Positions 1 through 8,771 of a DNA stretch of 64,000 nucleotides are shown piece after piece. Position 1 is the stretch's first letter, and the number at the start of each line of letters is the position of its first letter. Below the pieces are notes generated by a model. The model was given only the letters and a program-made list of their open reading frames with translations, did not search any database and had not been told where the DNA came from. Made by a program: the position numbers and the translations under genes. Origin of the DNA: Bacteroidota bacterium (GTDB taxonomy: Bacteria > Bacteroidota > Bacteroidia > Chitinophagales > Chitinophagaceae); assembly GCA_020161435.1 (NCBI GenBank), contig JAIUNV010000008.1:62001-126000 (forward strand), in the 5' to 3' direction.

Positions 1-915
1 GATCTCGAATTCTTTGATGTACAACTGCGCAGCCATACCGTGCAGCTGGCAGAAGGTGCCGACGTAGTATGCATTTTTGTAAACGACCATTGTCATGCAG
101 GCATTATTGAAAAACTGGCTGCCCTTGGTGTAAAGTTAATCGCCTTGCGCTGTGCGGGTTTCAACAATGTAGATGTAGCAGCTGCAGCTGCACATGGCAT
201 TGGTGTGGTACGTGTGCCAGCCTATTCGCCACAGGCCGTGGCCGAGCATGCCTTGGCCTTGATGATGACGCTCAACCGCAAAACGCACAAGGCTTACAAC
301 CGGGTACGGGAGCAAAACTTTGCATTGAATGGCTTGTTGGGTTTTGATGTGTTTGGCAAAACCGTAGGCGTAGTAGGCACCGGCAATATTGGTCAGGCAT
401 TTGCCAAAATTATGCTGGGCTTTGGCTGCAACGTGCTGGCTTTTGATGTGGTAGCCAACAAAGATTTGGAAGCCATGGGCGTTACCTATACCAACCTGCC
501 CGACATGTTTGCATCGGCTGACATAATCTCCTTGCATTGCCCGCTGATGGACAGCACCCGCCACATGATTAATGAATCGAGTTTGGCTACAATGAAAAAA
601 GGCGTGATGCTCATCAACACTAGCCGGGGTGGTTTGGTAGATACAAAAGCCGCCATTCATGCACTCAAGAATGGCCAGCTGGGTAGCCTCGGTATTGATG
701 TGTACGAGCAAGAAGAAAAATTATTTTTCCGCGACCTCAGCGGCGATATTATTCAGGATGATACCATTCAGCGACTGATGAGTTTTCCCAATGTTATCAT
801 CACGGCGCATCAGGCATTTTTTACACAAGAAGCATTGACACAAATCTCCAATGTTACGCTGGGCAATGTGCAGGCTTTCTTCAATGGCGAGTTGCGCAAT
901 CAAGTAAAAATCTAA
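1..915 (+). CDS. ldhA: D-lactate dehydrogenase / D-2-hydroxyacid dehydrogenase, 5' end missing
   Basis: NAD-dependent D-2-hydroxyacid dehydrogenase, most like fermentative D-lactate dehydrogenase, which interconverts pyruvate and D-lactate in the cytoplasm. The frame is open from base 1, so the N-terminus lies outside the window. Roughly 25-30 residues are missing compared with the usual ~330. The GTG at 40 is only an internal codon. The Rossmann motif GVVGTGNIGQAF and the catalytic trio are visible: Arg in INTSRGG, Glu in DVYEQEE, and His in ITAHQAF. The FF segment after DVYEQEEK is typical of LdhA rather than of 3-phosphoglycerate dehydrogenase. Other D-2-hydroxyacid substrates cannot be excluded. 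Confidence 0.85.
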   Translation, partial: DLEFFDVQLRSHTVQLAEGADVVCIFVNDHCHAGIIEKLAALGVKLIALRCAGFNNVDVAAAAAHGIGVVRVPAYSPQAVAEHALALMMTLNRKTHKAYNRVREQNFALNGLLGFDVFGKTVGVVGTGNIGQAFAKIMLGFGCNVLAFDVVANKDLEAMGVTYTNLPDMFASADIISLHCPLMDSTRHMINESSLATMKKGVMLINTSRGGLVDTKAAIHALKNGQLGSLGIDVYEQEEKLFFRDLSGDIIQDDTIQRLMSFPNVIITAHQAFFTQEALTQISNVTLGNVQAFFNGELRNQVKI

Positions 916-930
916 CACACGATCCAATTA

Positions 931-1094
931 AGCCCGAAGGGCTGACATGATTATAGTAAAGGGAAAATTTATTTGTACAAAACCCCGAAGGGGTGGTATA
1001 AACAAAGCATTTTTTGAGGTATTGTTTCACCCCTTCGGGGTTTGGCTGATTAATAATGAATGCTGTTTCTACAATCATATCATCCCTTCGGGAT
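931..1094. repeat. Cluster of four CCCGAAGGG-type palindromes
   Basis: Four 13-bp palindromes lie in the gap after the dehydrogenase gene: AGCCCGAAGGGCT at 931-943, ACCCCGAAGGGGT at 982-994, ACCCCTTCGGGGT at 1029-1041 and ATCCCTTCGGGAT at 1082-1094. The first two show GAA at the centre and the last two show TTC, so two copies face each way. The middle pair extends to a perfect 16-nt inverted repeat (980-995 and 1028-1043). Each can form a short hairpin. They look like small interspersed REP-like elements; a role in transcription termination is also possible. The rest of 916-1210 shows no gene. Confidence 0.75.
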
Positions 1095-1210
1095 TGTGAA
1101 AGTTTAAATAGAGGATAGTATCTGTTTTGATTTTCAAACACTGAAAATCTAAACAGCTATTGCCTGCTTCATAAAGCTGTAGTACAATAGAAAAACAAAC
1201 GGACATTGTT

Positions 1211-1612
1211 ATGAAAAATTTCTTGCTGCTGATGGCTGTAGGTTGCTTTTGCCAAGTGGCTTTTGCACAAACTGCTCCGATACCAGAAGTGAACCTTGAC
1301 CGTTACAACAAACTGCGGCACCAACAGCAGCTGGCACCATTGGTGCAGAAAAGAAACCAACATCAACTGCCGCAAGGTTTTCCGGCAAACATCAAGCAGC
1401 CAAATTCAGTGCAATTGGCACTTTCGCATACCAATGCTTTGGGCGAAGTGTACGTATTACCACAAGACAAAATGCCGATGCTCAAACCATGTTTTCAAGA
1501 TAATACGATGTCGGCAAAAACGGATACTACCAATAGTCAAGTAAATTTGATTTGGAAAATATCTAATGCAGCACAAAATCAGTCGTCTGCATTTTGGCAA
1601 GTAAAAAAGTAA
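1211..1612 (+). CDS. Small secreted protein of unknown function
   Basis: A 133-residue protein that I do not recognise. It starts with a convincing signal peptide (MKNFLLLMAVGCFCQVAFAQ, likely cleaved after residue 19 or 20), so it is probably periplasmic or secreted. The mature part is rich in Gln, Asn, Pro and Leu, has a single Cys and shows no domain that I can name. Base composition is like the surrounding genes and unlike the AT-rich gene that follows. It appears to stand alone: the palindrome cluster lies upstream and about 110 bases separate it from the next gene. Confidence 0.6.
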   Translation: MKNFLLLMAVGCFCQVAFAQTAPIPEVNLDRYNKLRHQQQLAPLVQKRNQHQLPQGFPANIKQPNSVQLALSHTNALGEVYVLPQDKMPMLKPCFQDNTMSAKTDTTNSQVNLIWKISNAAQNQSSAFWQVKK

Positions 1613-1720
1613 TGAAAATATATGATATAACTGCCACTTTTAAAATCCCAATTTACTGATAGCATAAACTGTCATGGTTCATAAAGAAATAAATATCCAT
1701 CTATAAATTTTGAAATAATC

Positions 1721-2587
1721 ATGAATGTCTCGAGATTTTGTTTTTTTCCTATTTTATTTTTGCTGGGGGTTACTATTTTTTCATGTTCTAGTATTGAAGA
1801 AAGGGCAATTGAAATCAATCAAAAGAATGTACTAGATAGTTTATATGACCTTCCAATTTCAGAAAAAATAACAGGAACAGGTATTGAAAATCTAAACTTG
1901 ATAAGAGGGTTAAAGGGAATTCAATTAGGGCTTCATTATAATGAATTCGATTATTTAAGACTAAATGTTCCCAGTAAACGATTTAAAATGGTTCAGGCTG
2001 ATGAAAATGAATCTGGATTAAAAAGAATTTTTAGTACAACTAATGAAGACGGAAGAGAATATGGGCTTGAGCTTGTCTTCGCTAATAATAGATTAGGCCT
2101 AATAAAAATAAAGGATTTGGATTCCATTGAAATAACAAGAGAATCATCAATTTTTAATATTCCAGAATATGAAGATTATGTTGAAGTTTTTGGTGAGCCA
2201 AGAATGAAGAATAATGATGATGAAAGGCGTTATTCTTATTTAAAAAAGGTAAAGCAAGTTGGATGGAATTCATATTTACAGCCAGGGAAGTATTCAAATT
2301 TCTCTGAATATGCTAAATGGGTAACTAACGAAGTCGAATTTTTGTATAAATCACTCTATTTAAGATATTATTTTGATGAAAGTGACACCGGAGGACAGCT
2401 AGTCTACAAATCAAAAAGTTTAGAGTTCAAGACAAAAAGTATTGGTCTACGTGCTACATTAGACAGTGCATTAAAGGTTGAAGCTCTCAATTATGAGAAA
2501 TTTGTTAAAAAAATTGTAGACGGTATTGAAGGAAAGAATCTTAGTACAAAAGAGAAGTTCAATCGGGCAATTGAAAAGTTTAAATAA
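1721..2587 (+). CDS. AT-rich lipoprotein of unknown function
   Basis: A 288-residue predicted lipoprotein. The N-terminus has a hydrophobic stretch followed by a lipobox (TIFSCSS, Cys at about residue 22). The rest is rich in Lys, Glu, Asn and Ile and shows no recognised domain. Base composition is strikingly AT-rich compared with every neighbour, including the flanks at about 1613-1720 and 2588-2625. Codons such as AAA, GAA, ATA and AAT dominate. This suggests recent acquisition from a low-GC relative, but no integrase, repeat or transposase borders it. The function is unknown. Confidence 0.65.
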   Translation: MNVSRFCFFPILFLLGVTIFSCSSIEERAIEINQKNVLDSLYDLPISEKITGTGIENLNLIRGLKGIQLGLHYNEFDYLRLNVPSKRFKMVQADENESGLKRIFSTTNEDGREYGLELVFANNRLGLIKIKDLDSIEITRESSIFNIPEYEDYVEVFGEPRMKNNDDERRYSYLKKVKQVGWNSYLQPGKYSNFSEYAKWVTNEVEFLYKSLYLRYYFDESDTGGQLVYKSKSLEFKTKSIGLRATLDSALKVEALNYEKFVKKIVDGIEGKNLSTKEKFNRAIEKFK

Positions 2588-2629
2588 CAGGACAAATGAA
2601 AAGTCTTTGATTTTTAAGCTTTAAAACAC

Positions 2630-3226
2630 TCAGGGAATTTTGATCACAAACCGGATATCCGATACCCGTACTAATTTTCCATCTGCAGTTTGCGCCTCGC
2701 CAAAGGCGTAACCTTTTGCAATGCCTGTACTATGTGAGTATTCTTCAATCACTATCGTCATTACTTGCCCGGTTTTCCGCTCCAGCACAAATGTGTTTCC
2801 GATTCTGTCGTAGTAATAAAATGCGGTACGTTGCGTACTCACATTTTTAAGGTCGCGGTCAAATACCAGCGGCGACCAAAATGAGTTGAGGATAAGCCCC
2901 GAATCTATAGAGCAAGCCGATGGGCCAAAAAAAGTAAACGCATCACGGGTTGGGGTAATCACGGTACGGGTAAAATTGCCACAGGCTTTTGACTTAGGCA
3001 GTTGAATGCGCCAGGTATCCACTGCTTTTCCGAAACTATCTGCCACACATAAAGCGCAGGGCAAAAATTGAAGGCTGTCTTGACGGGTGGTATCTGGCGC
3101 TGGAACAAAGTTGCTGCTGTCGGGTAGTGATCCGCCTTCATAACTGTATTCTTTGGTACAGCCGGCTATGCTCCACCAGCTAAGGCTAAGTATAGCAGCA
3201 ATAAACAAGAAAGAGGAAAGGCGCAT
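2630..3226 (-). CDS. Lipoprotein of unknown function
   Basis: A 198-residue predicted lipoprotein: MRLSSFLFIAAILSLSWWSI leads into a lipobox with Cys in AGCTKEYSYEGG. The sequence after the Cys, with a Ser/Pro/Asp-rich linker (residues ~30-50), fits a surface- or periplasm-anchored protein. It contains a CALC pair and further cysteines that could form disulfides. I see no catalytic motif. It lies downstream of the glucanotransferase gene on the same strand, but a strong terminator hairpin sits in the gap, so it is probably transcribed separately. Confidence 0.65.
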   Translation of the reverse strand: MRLSSFLFIAAILSLSWWSIAGCTKEYSYEGGSLPDSSNFVPAPDTTRQDSLQFLPCALCVADSFGKAVDTWRIQLPKSKACGNFTRTVITPTRDAFTFFGPSACSIDSGLILNSFWSPLVFDRDLKNVSTQRTAFYYYDRIGNTFVLERKTGQVMTIVIEEYSHSTGIAKGYAFGEAQTADGKLVRVSDIRFVIKIP

Positions 3227-3276
3227 GGCAGCAAGCTTCTGCTTTAAAAGTAATTGTTACAACAACGCCACTATTA

Positions 3277-3309
3277 CAAAAAAATCTCCGAAGCGTTCAC
3301 TTCGGAGAT
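3277..3309 (-). terminator. Rho-independent terminator of the glucanotransferase gene
   Basis: The inverted repeat ATCTCCGAAG / CTTCGGAGAT (arms 3284-3293 and 3300-3309, 6-nt loop) is followed on the minus strand by a run of seven T. It lies just past the stop codon of the minus-strand gene ending at 3329. Confidence 0.85.
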
Positions 3310-3328
3310 GGTTCATATTGTTGCCAGC

Positions 3329-6022
3329 TTATCTGTCGCAGCGGCCACTGCTTTGCAGCAAGCCGTGAATGTCGGTATTGAAGGTATCGGCAGATTGCAG
3401 CTCACTGAGTGTAAGATGCATACGGTAGCGCCAGTAATGCTTGGGATTGGCCGGTACATTAATGCGTTCTGCATTGGGGTCGGTGCGTCGCAGTTCGGCA
3501 CTGCTGCCCAGCAAATCCTGCAGTTGGAAAATGCTCCACATGGCCGGACTGTACACGTGTTGGGTAATGATGGCCCGGTTAATCCATGGTTCACAATAGA
3601 ATGGTGCTTCGCCCCACTGGCCCAGTTGCTCGTTGTAAAAACGCTGGGTGGTGTCGCGGCTTTCTTCCCACCAGCCACGAATGGTGCTCATGTCGTGGGT
3701 GCTTGGGGTTACTACGCTCAAATAAGGGGCATCGCCGGGATGGAAAAATTCTTTCGTGGGATCCTTCGGCATGCGTTGAATTTCCAGGCTTAAAAAGCCA
3801 AGGTCTTTCATTACACCGGGTACACAATCGGGCACCATGCCCAGGTCTTCACCACAAATCAGCATGTTGGTGCTGGCTTTGAGAGCCGGCAGTTTTTGCA
3901 TGGCTTGCTGGCGCCAAAAATCATTTTGCCTGCGGAAAAAATAATTCACGTACAACTCACTCAGCTGGCGGCGTACATGCTCATTCAACCACTGATAGCT
4001 GCTGGTGCCTTCCATGCCAATACGGAAATGATACTGGGTACCATTGCTGCCGGGTTCTTCAATCAATATCACGTTGCTGATGCAATCGTACAGCTTCAGC
4101 TTTATCCATTCTTCTACTTCAAAATGCTCTGTAAACCAGGCTTCCACTTTTCGTTGCGTTGCAAATGCATCCTTCATGCGCAAGCTGCCCCAGCCCATGT
4201 CTTCGAGGAAGGTTGCTTTTACCCAATCGGCTTTTTCACCAAACCATTCGTTTACCAACTGTTCGTTGATGAAGGGCTGGCAGTAGCGGTTGTAATCAAA
4301 CCAAATGCCTTTTTGTGCAAACTCGTCGATATGCACGGGCAGGCAGGGCACAAAGCGGCCGAGAATGCCTTCCACTGCATCCATAGGAATGCTCCAGATG
4401 CGGAAGAAACCTAAAATATGGTCAATGCGGAACGCATCGAAATACAAACTCATTTGCTCAAAGCGCTGCTTCCACCAGGCAAAACCATCGGCTTGCATGC
4501 GTTGCCAGTTGTAAGTGGGAAAGCCCCAGTTCTGACCCTTCACCGCAAAGTCGTCGGGTGGTGCACCAGCTTGTGCATCCATATTGTAGAGTTCTGGCTG
4601 TGTCCATGCATCGCAGCTGTGGCGGTATATGCCAATGGGAATATCACCTTTTACCACCAAGCCTTGTGTATGTGCATAGTCAACGGCTGCTTTCAGTTGC
4701 AGGTGCAAATGCCATTGTACAAACAAATGGATGGCCACGGCATCGTACGACTTGGCTTTGGGGCTCAGCAGCTTGGCTACATTTTTAGCATCGTAGCTGC
4801 TGTGGGTTTTCCAGGTATGAAATTCGGTGGTATTGTATTTATCCCTCAGGTAGCAAAAAGCCGCGTAGGGCTCCAGCCAGTGCTTGTTTTGTTCAAAGTA
4901 TTCCTGATAGGCTGCGTCTTTTTGCCAGCTGTCTTTCTGTGCTTCGTACAGTGCTTTCAGGTATTGCCATTTCAGCTGCATTAACGCTTCGTAGTCTACA
5001 TCTTCCAGTGCATTCAGGCGGGCTTTGGCTTCGTCCAATCCTTTCAGCAAAGCAGCGTGTTTTTTACCCGCAACTTTTTCCAGATTGATGTATTGCGGAT
5101 GCAAGGCAAAGGCTGAAATAGCTGCGTATGGGTAGCTATCTGTCCAAGTGCCCGTGGCCGATGTATCGTTGAGGGGCAGCAGCTGAACAAGCTTCATACC
5201 CACCTGCTTACACCAGTCGGCCAACTGTGGTATGTCGGTAAATTCGCCCACACCCAAGCCGTTTTCACTCCGCAGGCTAAATACGGGAATGGCTACTCCG
5301 GCACCTTTAAATGTATTGTTGGGCAAAGCAGCAAAGCCATCGTGTAAAATCACCAATTGCTTTTTAACCATGCCATACAGCATGCGGTTGCTGCCGTCTT
5401 CGTAGCGTACAAGCTGCTTGCTGGCCGTGTTGTACACGCCGTATTTGTAAGCAATGGGAAACTGTGCTTTGCTCAGGTTGAGGCCGGCGGTGTACCAGTT
5501 ACCTTCTTTGCGCATTACGATGCAATCCGCTTCGTTCCAGCTGCCCAGTGCGGCATCGCTGCCCAGCAAGCAAAGGGTTTCGTTGCTACCCAGCAGCGGT
5601 GCTTTTACTTTAAAAATATGGTTCACACCTTTGCTGCTACCTGCTTTTACTTTTTCGCCGGCATACTCAAACAGGGTTTGGGTAAAGGGCTGGGTGTAAA
5701 AGGCATTTTCAAATTCACCGGCATAGTTCCATTGGTCTATCACCTGTATTTCGGGCGATTTAAGTTTGGCCACATCAATGCTGCGGTCGGTAGGCCACTC
5801 AATGCTTTCGTAACCATCGCTATTGCGCAACATATATTTATAGGTAAATGCCGGTGTATCGTCGGCCACATCTATGCTATGGTGCCACAAATCATCGTTG
5901 AGGTAATGAATGGGCATGGCCTGCTGCGGGTCGCCATTACCGAGTTCAGGAATATTTCCCGACACAAAAAAGGTTTGGCCATAAGTGCTACGGAACCGCA
6001 GGTAAAAATGAATGGTAGTCAT
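3329..6022 (-). CDS. malQ: 4-alpha-glucanotransferase (GH77) with two N-terminal CBM20 domains, DPE2-like
   Basis: Amylomaltase that transfers glucan units between maltooligosaccharides in glycogen or starch metabolism. Two CBM20-like starch-binding domains occupy about residues 1-105 (beginning TTIHFYLRFRSTYGQTFFVSG) and 120-235 (GSNETLCLLGSDAALGSWNE). The GH77 catalytic domain runs from about 250 to the end. Nucleophile Asp lies in DAFRIDHILGFF, acid/base Glu in LICGEDLGMVP, and a third Asp in STHDMSTIRGWWE. Two CBM20 domains plus an enlarged GH77 domain (897 residues) match plant DPE2 and bacterial DPE2-like enzymes rather than short MalQ. The start at 6022 (MTTIHF) is preferred over an in-frame ATG 13 codons upstream because the CBM20 strand begins right there. 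No signal peptide: cytoplasmic. Confidence 0.93.
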   Translation of the reverse strand: MTTIHFYLRFRSTYGQTFFVSGNIPELGNGDPQQAMPIHYLNDDLWHHSIDVADDTPAFTYKYMLRNSDGYESIEWPTDRSIDVAKLKSPEIQVIDQWNYAGEFENAFYTQPFTQTLFEYAGEKVKAGSSKGVNHIFKVKAPLLGSNETLCLLGSDAALGSWNEADCIVMRKEGNWYTAGLNLSKAQFPIAYKYGVYNTASKQLVRYEDGSNRMLYGMVKKQLVILHDGFAALPNNTFKGAGVAIPVFSLRSENGLGVGEFTDIPQLADWCKQVGMKLVQLLPLNDTSATGTWTDSYPYAAISAFALHPQYINLEKVAGKKHAALLKGLDEAKARLNALEDVDYEALMQLKWQYLKALYEAQKDSWQKDAAYQEYFEQNKHWLEPYAAFCYLRDKYNTTEFHTWKTHSSYDAKNVAKLLSPKAKSYDAVAIHLFVQWHLHLQLKAAVDYAHTQGLVVKGDIPIGIYRHSCDAWTQPELYNMDAQAGAPPDDFAVKGQNWGFPTYNWQRMQADGFAWWKQRFEQMSLYFDAFRIDHILGFFRIWSIPMDAVEGILGRFVPCLPVHIDEFAQKGIWFDYNRYCQPFINEQLVNEWFGEKADWVKATFLEDMGWGSLRMKDAFATQRKVEAWFTEHFEVEEWIKLKLYDCISNVILIEEPGSNGTQYHFRIGMEGTSSYQWLNEHVRRQLSELYVNYFFRRQNDFWRQQAMQKLPALKASTNMLICGEDLGMVPDCVPGVMKDLGFLSLEIQRMPKDPTKEFFHPGDAPYLSVVTPSTHDMSTIRGWWEESRDTTQRFYNEQLGQWGEAPFYCEPWINRAIITQHVYSPAMWSIFQLQDLLGSSAELRRTDPNAERINVPANPKHYWRYRMHLTLSELQSADTFNTDIHGLLQSSGRCDR

Positions 6023-6237
6023 GCTGGCAAGGTTGAAAGAATCGTCAGCAAATGTAAGCACTGGTCTGGTAATGTGTAGTATTTACGCAAAGTATTCTTG
6101 TAAATGCTGCGTAAAGGGTGGATAAGGCTAAACAATTCGCCAATACCGGAAGGGGCAGGGGGTGTAATCCGTTGGTTTGCCTTAGCTTCGCAGCGTTTTC
6201 AAATAATCCATCATTCTAATCAAAATATCTTCCGATC

Positions 6238-7623
6238 ATGTCGTACGACGTAATTGTATTGGGCAGTGGCCCCGGCGGTTATCCTGCTGCTATCCGTGCT
6301 TCGCAGCTGGGTAAAAAAGTAGCCATTATCGAAAAGGAAAGCCTGGGTGGCATTTGCCTCAACTGGGGTTGTATTCCTACCAAGGCGCTGCTGAAGAGTG
6401 CTCAGGTGTATGAGTACCTGAAGCATGCTCAAACCTATGGCATCAATGCCAGCGGTACCCACGACTTTGGTGCTGTGGTAAAGCGCAGCCGCGGCGTTGC
6501 TGATAAAATGAGCAAGGGTGTTACCTTTTTGATGAAGAAGAACAAGATCGACGTGATCATGGGCTTTGGCAAACTGGTAGCCGCCAATAAAATTGAAGTA
6601 ACTGCAGCCGATGGCAGCAAGCAGGTGGTAGAAGCTAAGAATATTGTGATTGCTACCGGCGGCCGTGCCCGTCAGCTGCCCAGCATGCCCATCGACGGCA
6701 AAAAAATTATTGGTTACCGCGAAGCCATGGTACTGCCTGAGCAACCCAAGAGCATGATTGTAGTAGGTAGCGGCGCTATTGGTGTTGAATTTGCTTATTT
6801 CTACAACAGCATGGGCACCAAGGTGACCATCGTAGAATTTTTGCCCCGCATTGTACCGGTAGAAGACGAAGACATTTCGAAAGAACTGGAAAAGCAATAC
6901 AAGAAGAGTGGCATCGACATTATGACCAACGCCGAAGTAACCAAGGTAGATACCACTGGTGCCGGTGTAAAAGCCACGGTAAAAACCAAGGATGGCGAAA
7001 TCACCCTCGAAGCCGACATTATGCTGAGTGCTGTTGGTGTGGTAGCCAATATTGAAGGCATTGGCCTCGAAACCATTGGTGTAAAAACTGATAAGGGTAA
7101 AATCATTGTGGACCAGTATCAGCAAACTTCTGTGCCCGGTGTATACGCCATTGGCGACTGTACTCCCGGACAAGCACTGGCACACGTGGCCAGCAAAGAA
7201 GGCATCAACGCTGCCGAGCACCTGGCCGGTCACAAGCCCGAAGCCATCGATTACAACAACATTCCTGGTTGTACTTATTGCACTCCCGAAATTGCTTCGG
7301 TAGGTTACACCGAAGCCAAGGCCAAAGAAGCCGGTTACGAAGTGAAAGTGGGTAAGTTTCCTTTTATGGCCAGCGGTAAAGCCAGCGCAGCCGGTGCTAC
7401 CGAAGGTTTTGTAAAAGTGATTTACGATGCCAAGTATGGTGAGTTTTTGGGTTGCCACATGATTGGTGCCAACGTAACAGAAATGATTGCAGAGGCAGTA
7501 ACTGCCCGTAAGTTGGAAACAACGGCGCATGAAATTCTGAATGCTGTGCACCCGCACCCCACCATGAGCGAAGCACTGAAAGAAGCGACTGCTGTGGCTT
7601 ATGGCGAAGCCATCGATATTTAA
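6238..7623 (+). CDS. lpdA: Dihydrolipoyl dehydrogenase
   Basis: E3 flavoprotein of the pyruvate and 2-oxoacid dehydrogenase complexes (and possibly glycine cleavage). It reoxidises dihydrolipoamide with NAD+. The 461-residue length is normal. Visible parts are the N-terminal FAD motif GSGPGGYPAAIRA, the redox disulfide in GGICLNWGCIPTK, the NAD motif VVGSGAIGVEFAYFY, the second FAD site AIGDCTPG, and the C-terminal catalytic His-Glu pair in AVHPHPTMSEAL. It is transcribed alone, divergently from the glucanotransferase gene, and is followed by a strong terminator. No other complex subunit is nearby. Confidence 0.97.
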   Translation: MSYDVIVLGSGPGGYPAAIRASQLGKKVAIIEKESLGGICLNWGCIPTKALLKSAQVYEYLKHAQTYGINASGTHDFGAVVKRSRGVADKMSKGVTFLMKKNKIDVIMGFGKLVAANKIEVTAADGSKQVVEAKNIVIATGGRARQLPSMPIDGKKIIGYREAMVLPEQPKSMIVVGSGAIGVEFAYFYNSMGTKVTIVEFLPRIVPVEDEDISKELEKQYKKSGIDIMTNAEVTKVDTTGAGVKATVKTKDGEITLEADIMLSAVGVVANIEGIGLETIGVKTDKGKIIVDQYQQTSVPGVYAIGDCTPGQALAHVASKEGINAAEHLAGHKPEAIDYNNIPGCTYCTPEIASVGYTEAKAKEAGYEVKVGKFPFMASGKASAAGATEGFVKVIYDAKYGEFLGCHMIGANVTEMIAEAVTARKLETTAHEILNAVHPHPTMSEALKEATAVAYGEAIDI

Positions 7624-7644
7624 TTCAAAGGATTAGACAGAATA

Positions 7645-7677
7645 AAAAAGAGGTTAGTGTTGAGCTAACCTCTTTTT
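7645..7677. terminator. Bidirectional terminator between convergent genes
   Basis: A perfect 13-bp stem (AAAAAGAGGTTAG 7645-7657, CTAACCTCTTTTT 7665-7677) with a 7-nt loop. Flanking A and T runs allow it to stop transcription from lpdA (plus) and from the minus-strand gene that ends at 7697. Confidence 0.9.
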
Positions 7678-7696
7678 ATTTATGCAGTATTTTTTT

Positions 7697-8545
7697 TTAC
7701 TGATAGCTATACTCAATCCTTCCTTCCGGCTCTTTGTATTTGTTGAATACGCCTTCTTTCAACTTAAGACCACGGGCATCGTACACATAGCGCCAAATGC
7801 GGTACATGTTGCTGCCGGCTTGTACACTGGTTTGCTGGCTGATTCGGCCTGCAGCATCGTATTCAAATATGAGATCAGGCAATATTCTGCCGGCTTTTTT
7901 ATTGGGTCGTGCAATGTCGGTAAGCTGTTGTTGCTCGTTGTAATAGTAGAACCAGGTTTCAATTTTTCGATTGCCTTTCCACCATTGCTCCTCGCCGGGT
8001 TTGCCGGTTGTTTCGTCGGCTATAAAAATCACTTTGGTCGTGTCGCTATTGTTTTTAATCCGGAGCATGGTCGTTGGCATTCCTTTACTATCGTAGCTGT
8101 ACAGATGTGTTTCGGTTACGCTGAACTGCTGCAATGAATCGTTGGTAAGAATGCTCATGAGCAGCAGTTGCCCTTTCTCGTTGTACTGATATTGCGTTTC
8201 ACTACGCAGCGTACCCGATTCATCCACCGTTTTTATCAGCCTGTTGGAGGCGTCATAATAACTGGTAAGTACGGAGCTGTTGGTGTAATCCGATTTGGAA
8301 GTGGTGGTGAGGGTTTGCTGTGTAGCATTTACTTGCTGATACAATACAAAGTTGGCAGAAGGGCTGCCATCAGCATCAAAGCTGCTGGCCGTAATTTGGC
8401 GAACGTTGTGCTGCTTGAGCAGGGCAAACTGTGCCGATGTTTTGGCTACCTGCAATACATCTTGATAATAAAACTGTGCCCCTGCTTGTGTAGCCAGTAT
8501 GGTACCCAGCAGCAGCAGGCTTTTCCTAATCCACATGTGTTTCAT
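7697..8545 (-). CDS. Secreted protein with RHS/YD-like repeats, function unknown
   Basis: A 282-residue protein with a signal peptide (hydrophobic residues 8-20, probable cleavage after AGA at about 22). The mature part holds several degenerate YD/RHS-type repeats of the form YYDASNRLIKTVDESG, YQYNEKGQLLLM, YSYDSKGMPTTM, FEYDAAGRISQQT and YVYDARGLKLKEG. Such short arrays are common in Bacteroidota secreted proteins. The large shell and toxin domains of true Rhs proteins are missing. Its role is not known. It is convergent with lpdA and divergent from mazG. Confidence 0.7.
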   Translation of the reverse strand: MKHMWIRKSLLLLGTILATQAGAQFYYQDVLQVAKTSAQFALLKQHNVRQITASSFDADGSPSANFVLYQQVNATQQTLTTTSKSDYTNSSVLTSYYDASNRLIKTVDESGTLRSETQYQYNEKGQLLLMSILTNDSLQQFSVTETHLYSYDSKGMPTTMLRIKNNSDTTKVIFIADETTGKPGEEQWWKGNRKIETWFYYYNEQQQLTDIARPNKKAGRILPDLIFEYDAAGRISQQTSVQAGSNMYRIWRYVYDARGLKLKEGVFNKYKEPEGRIEYSYQ

Positions 8546-8771
8546 TGTTTCGCCAAAATTAGCGGGCTTCAGCCGCAGTAGCAGTGTTAATTAATCCACC
8601 GTGGCTGTGCAGCCTTTTGTAGTATTTTACGGCGTTCAAAACAACCAATGTGCCCCACTCGAAATATGATTCAAGTTTTCCATTCTATTCATCTGCATGT
8701 TGCTGTTAATCGCAATGCAAAGCATTTTATTTACAATTAATTCTCTTCTTCAAGCATAACTATTTTTTAGC

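Noticed and set aside
931-1094. CRISPR-like array
   Set aside because: The palindromes are only 13 bp, occur in both orientations, have unequal spacing and no cas genes are near. They fit REP-like hairpins better.
6220-7557. Long open frame antisense to lpdA
   Set aside because: It mirrors the codons of a clear lpdA gene, is rich in His, Phe, Asn and Tyr and shows no domain; a composition artefact.
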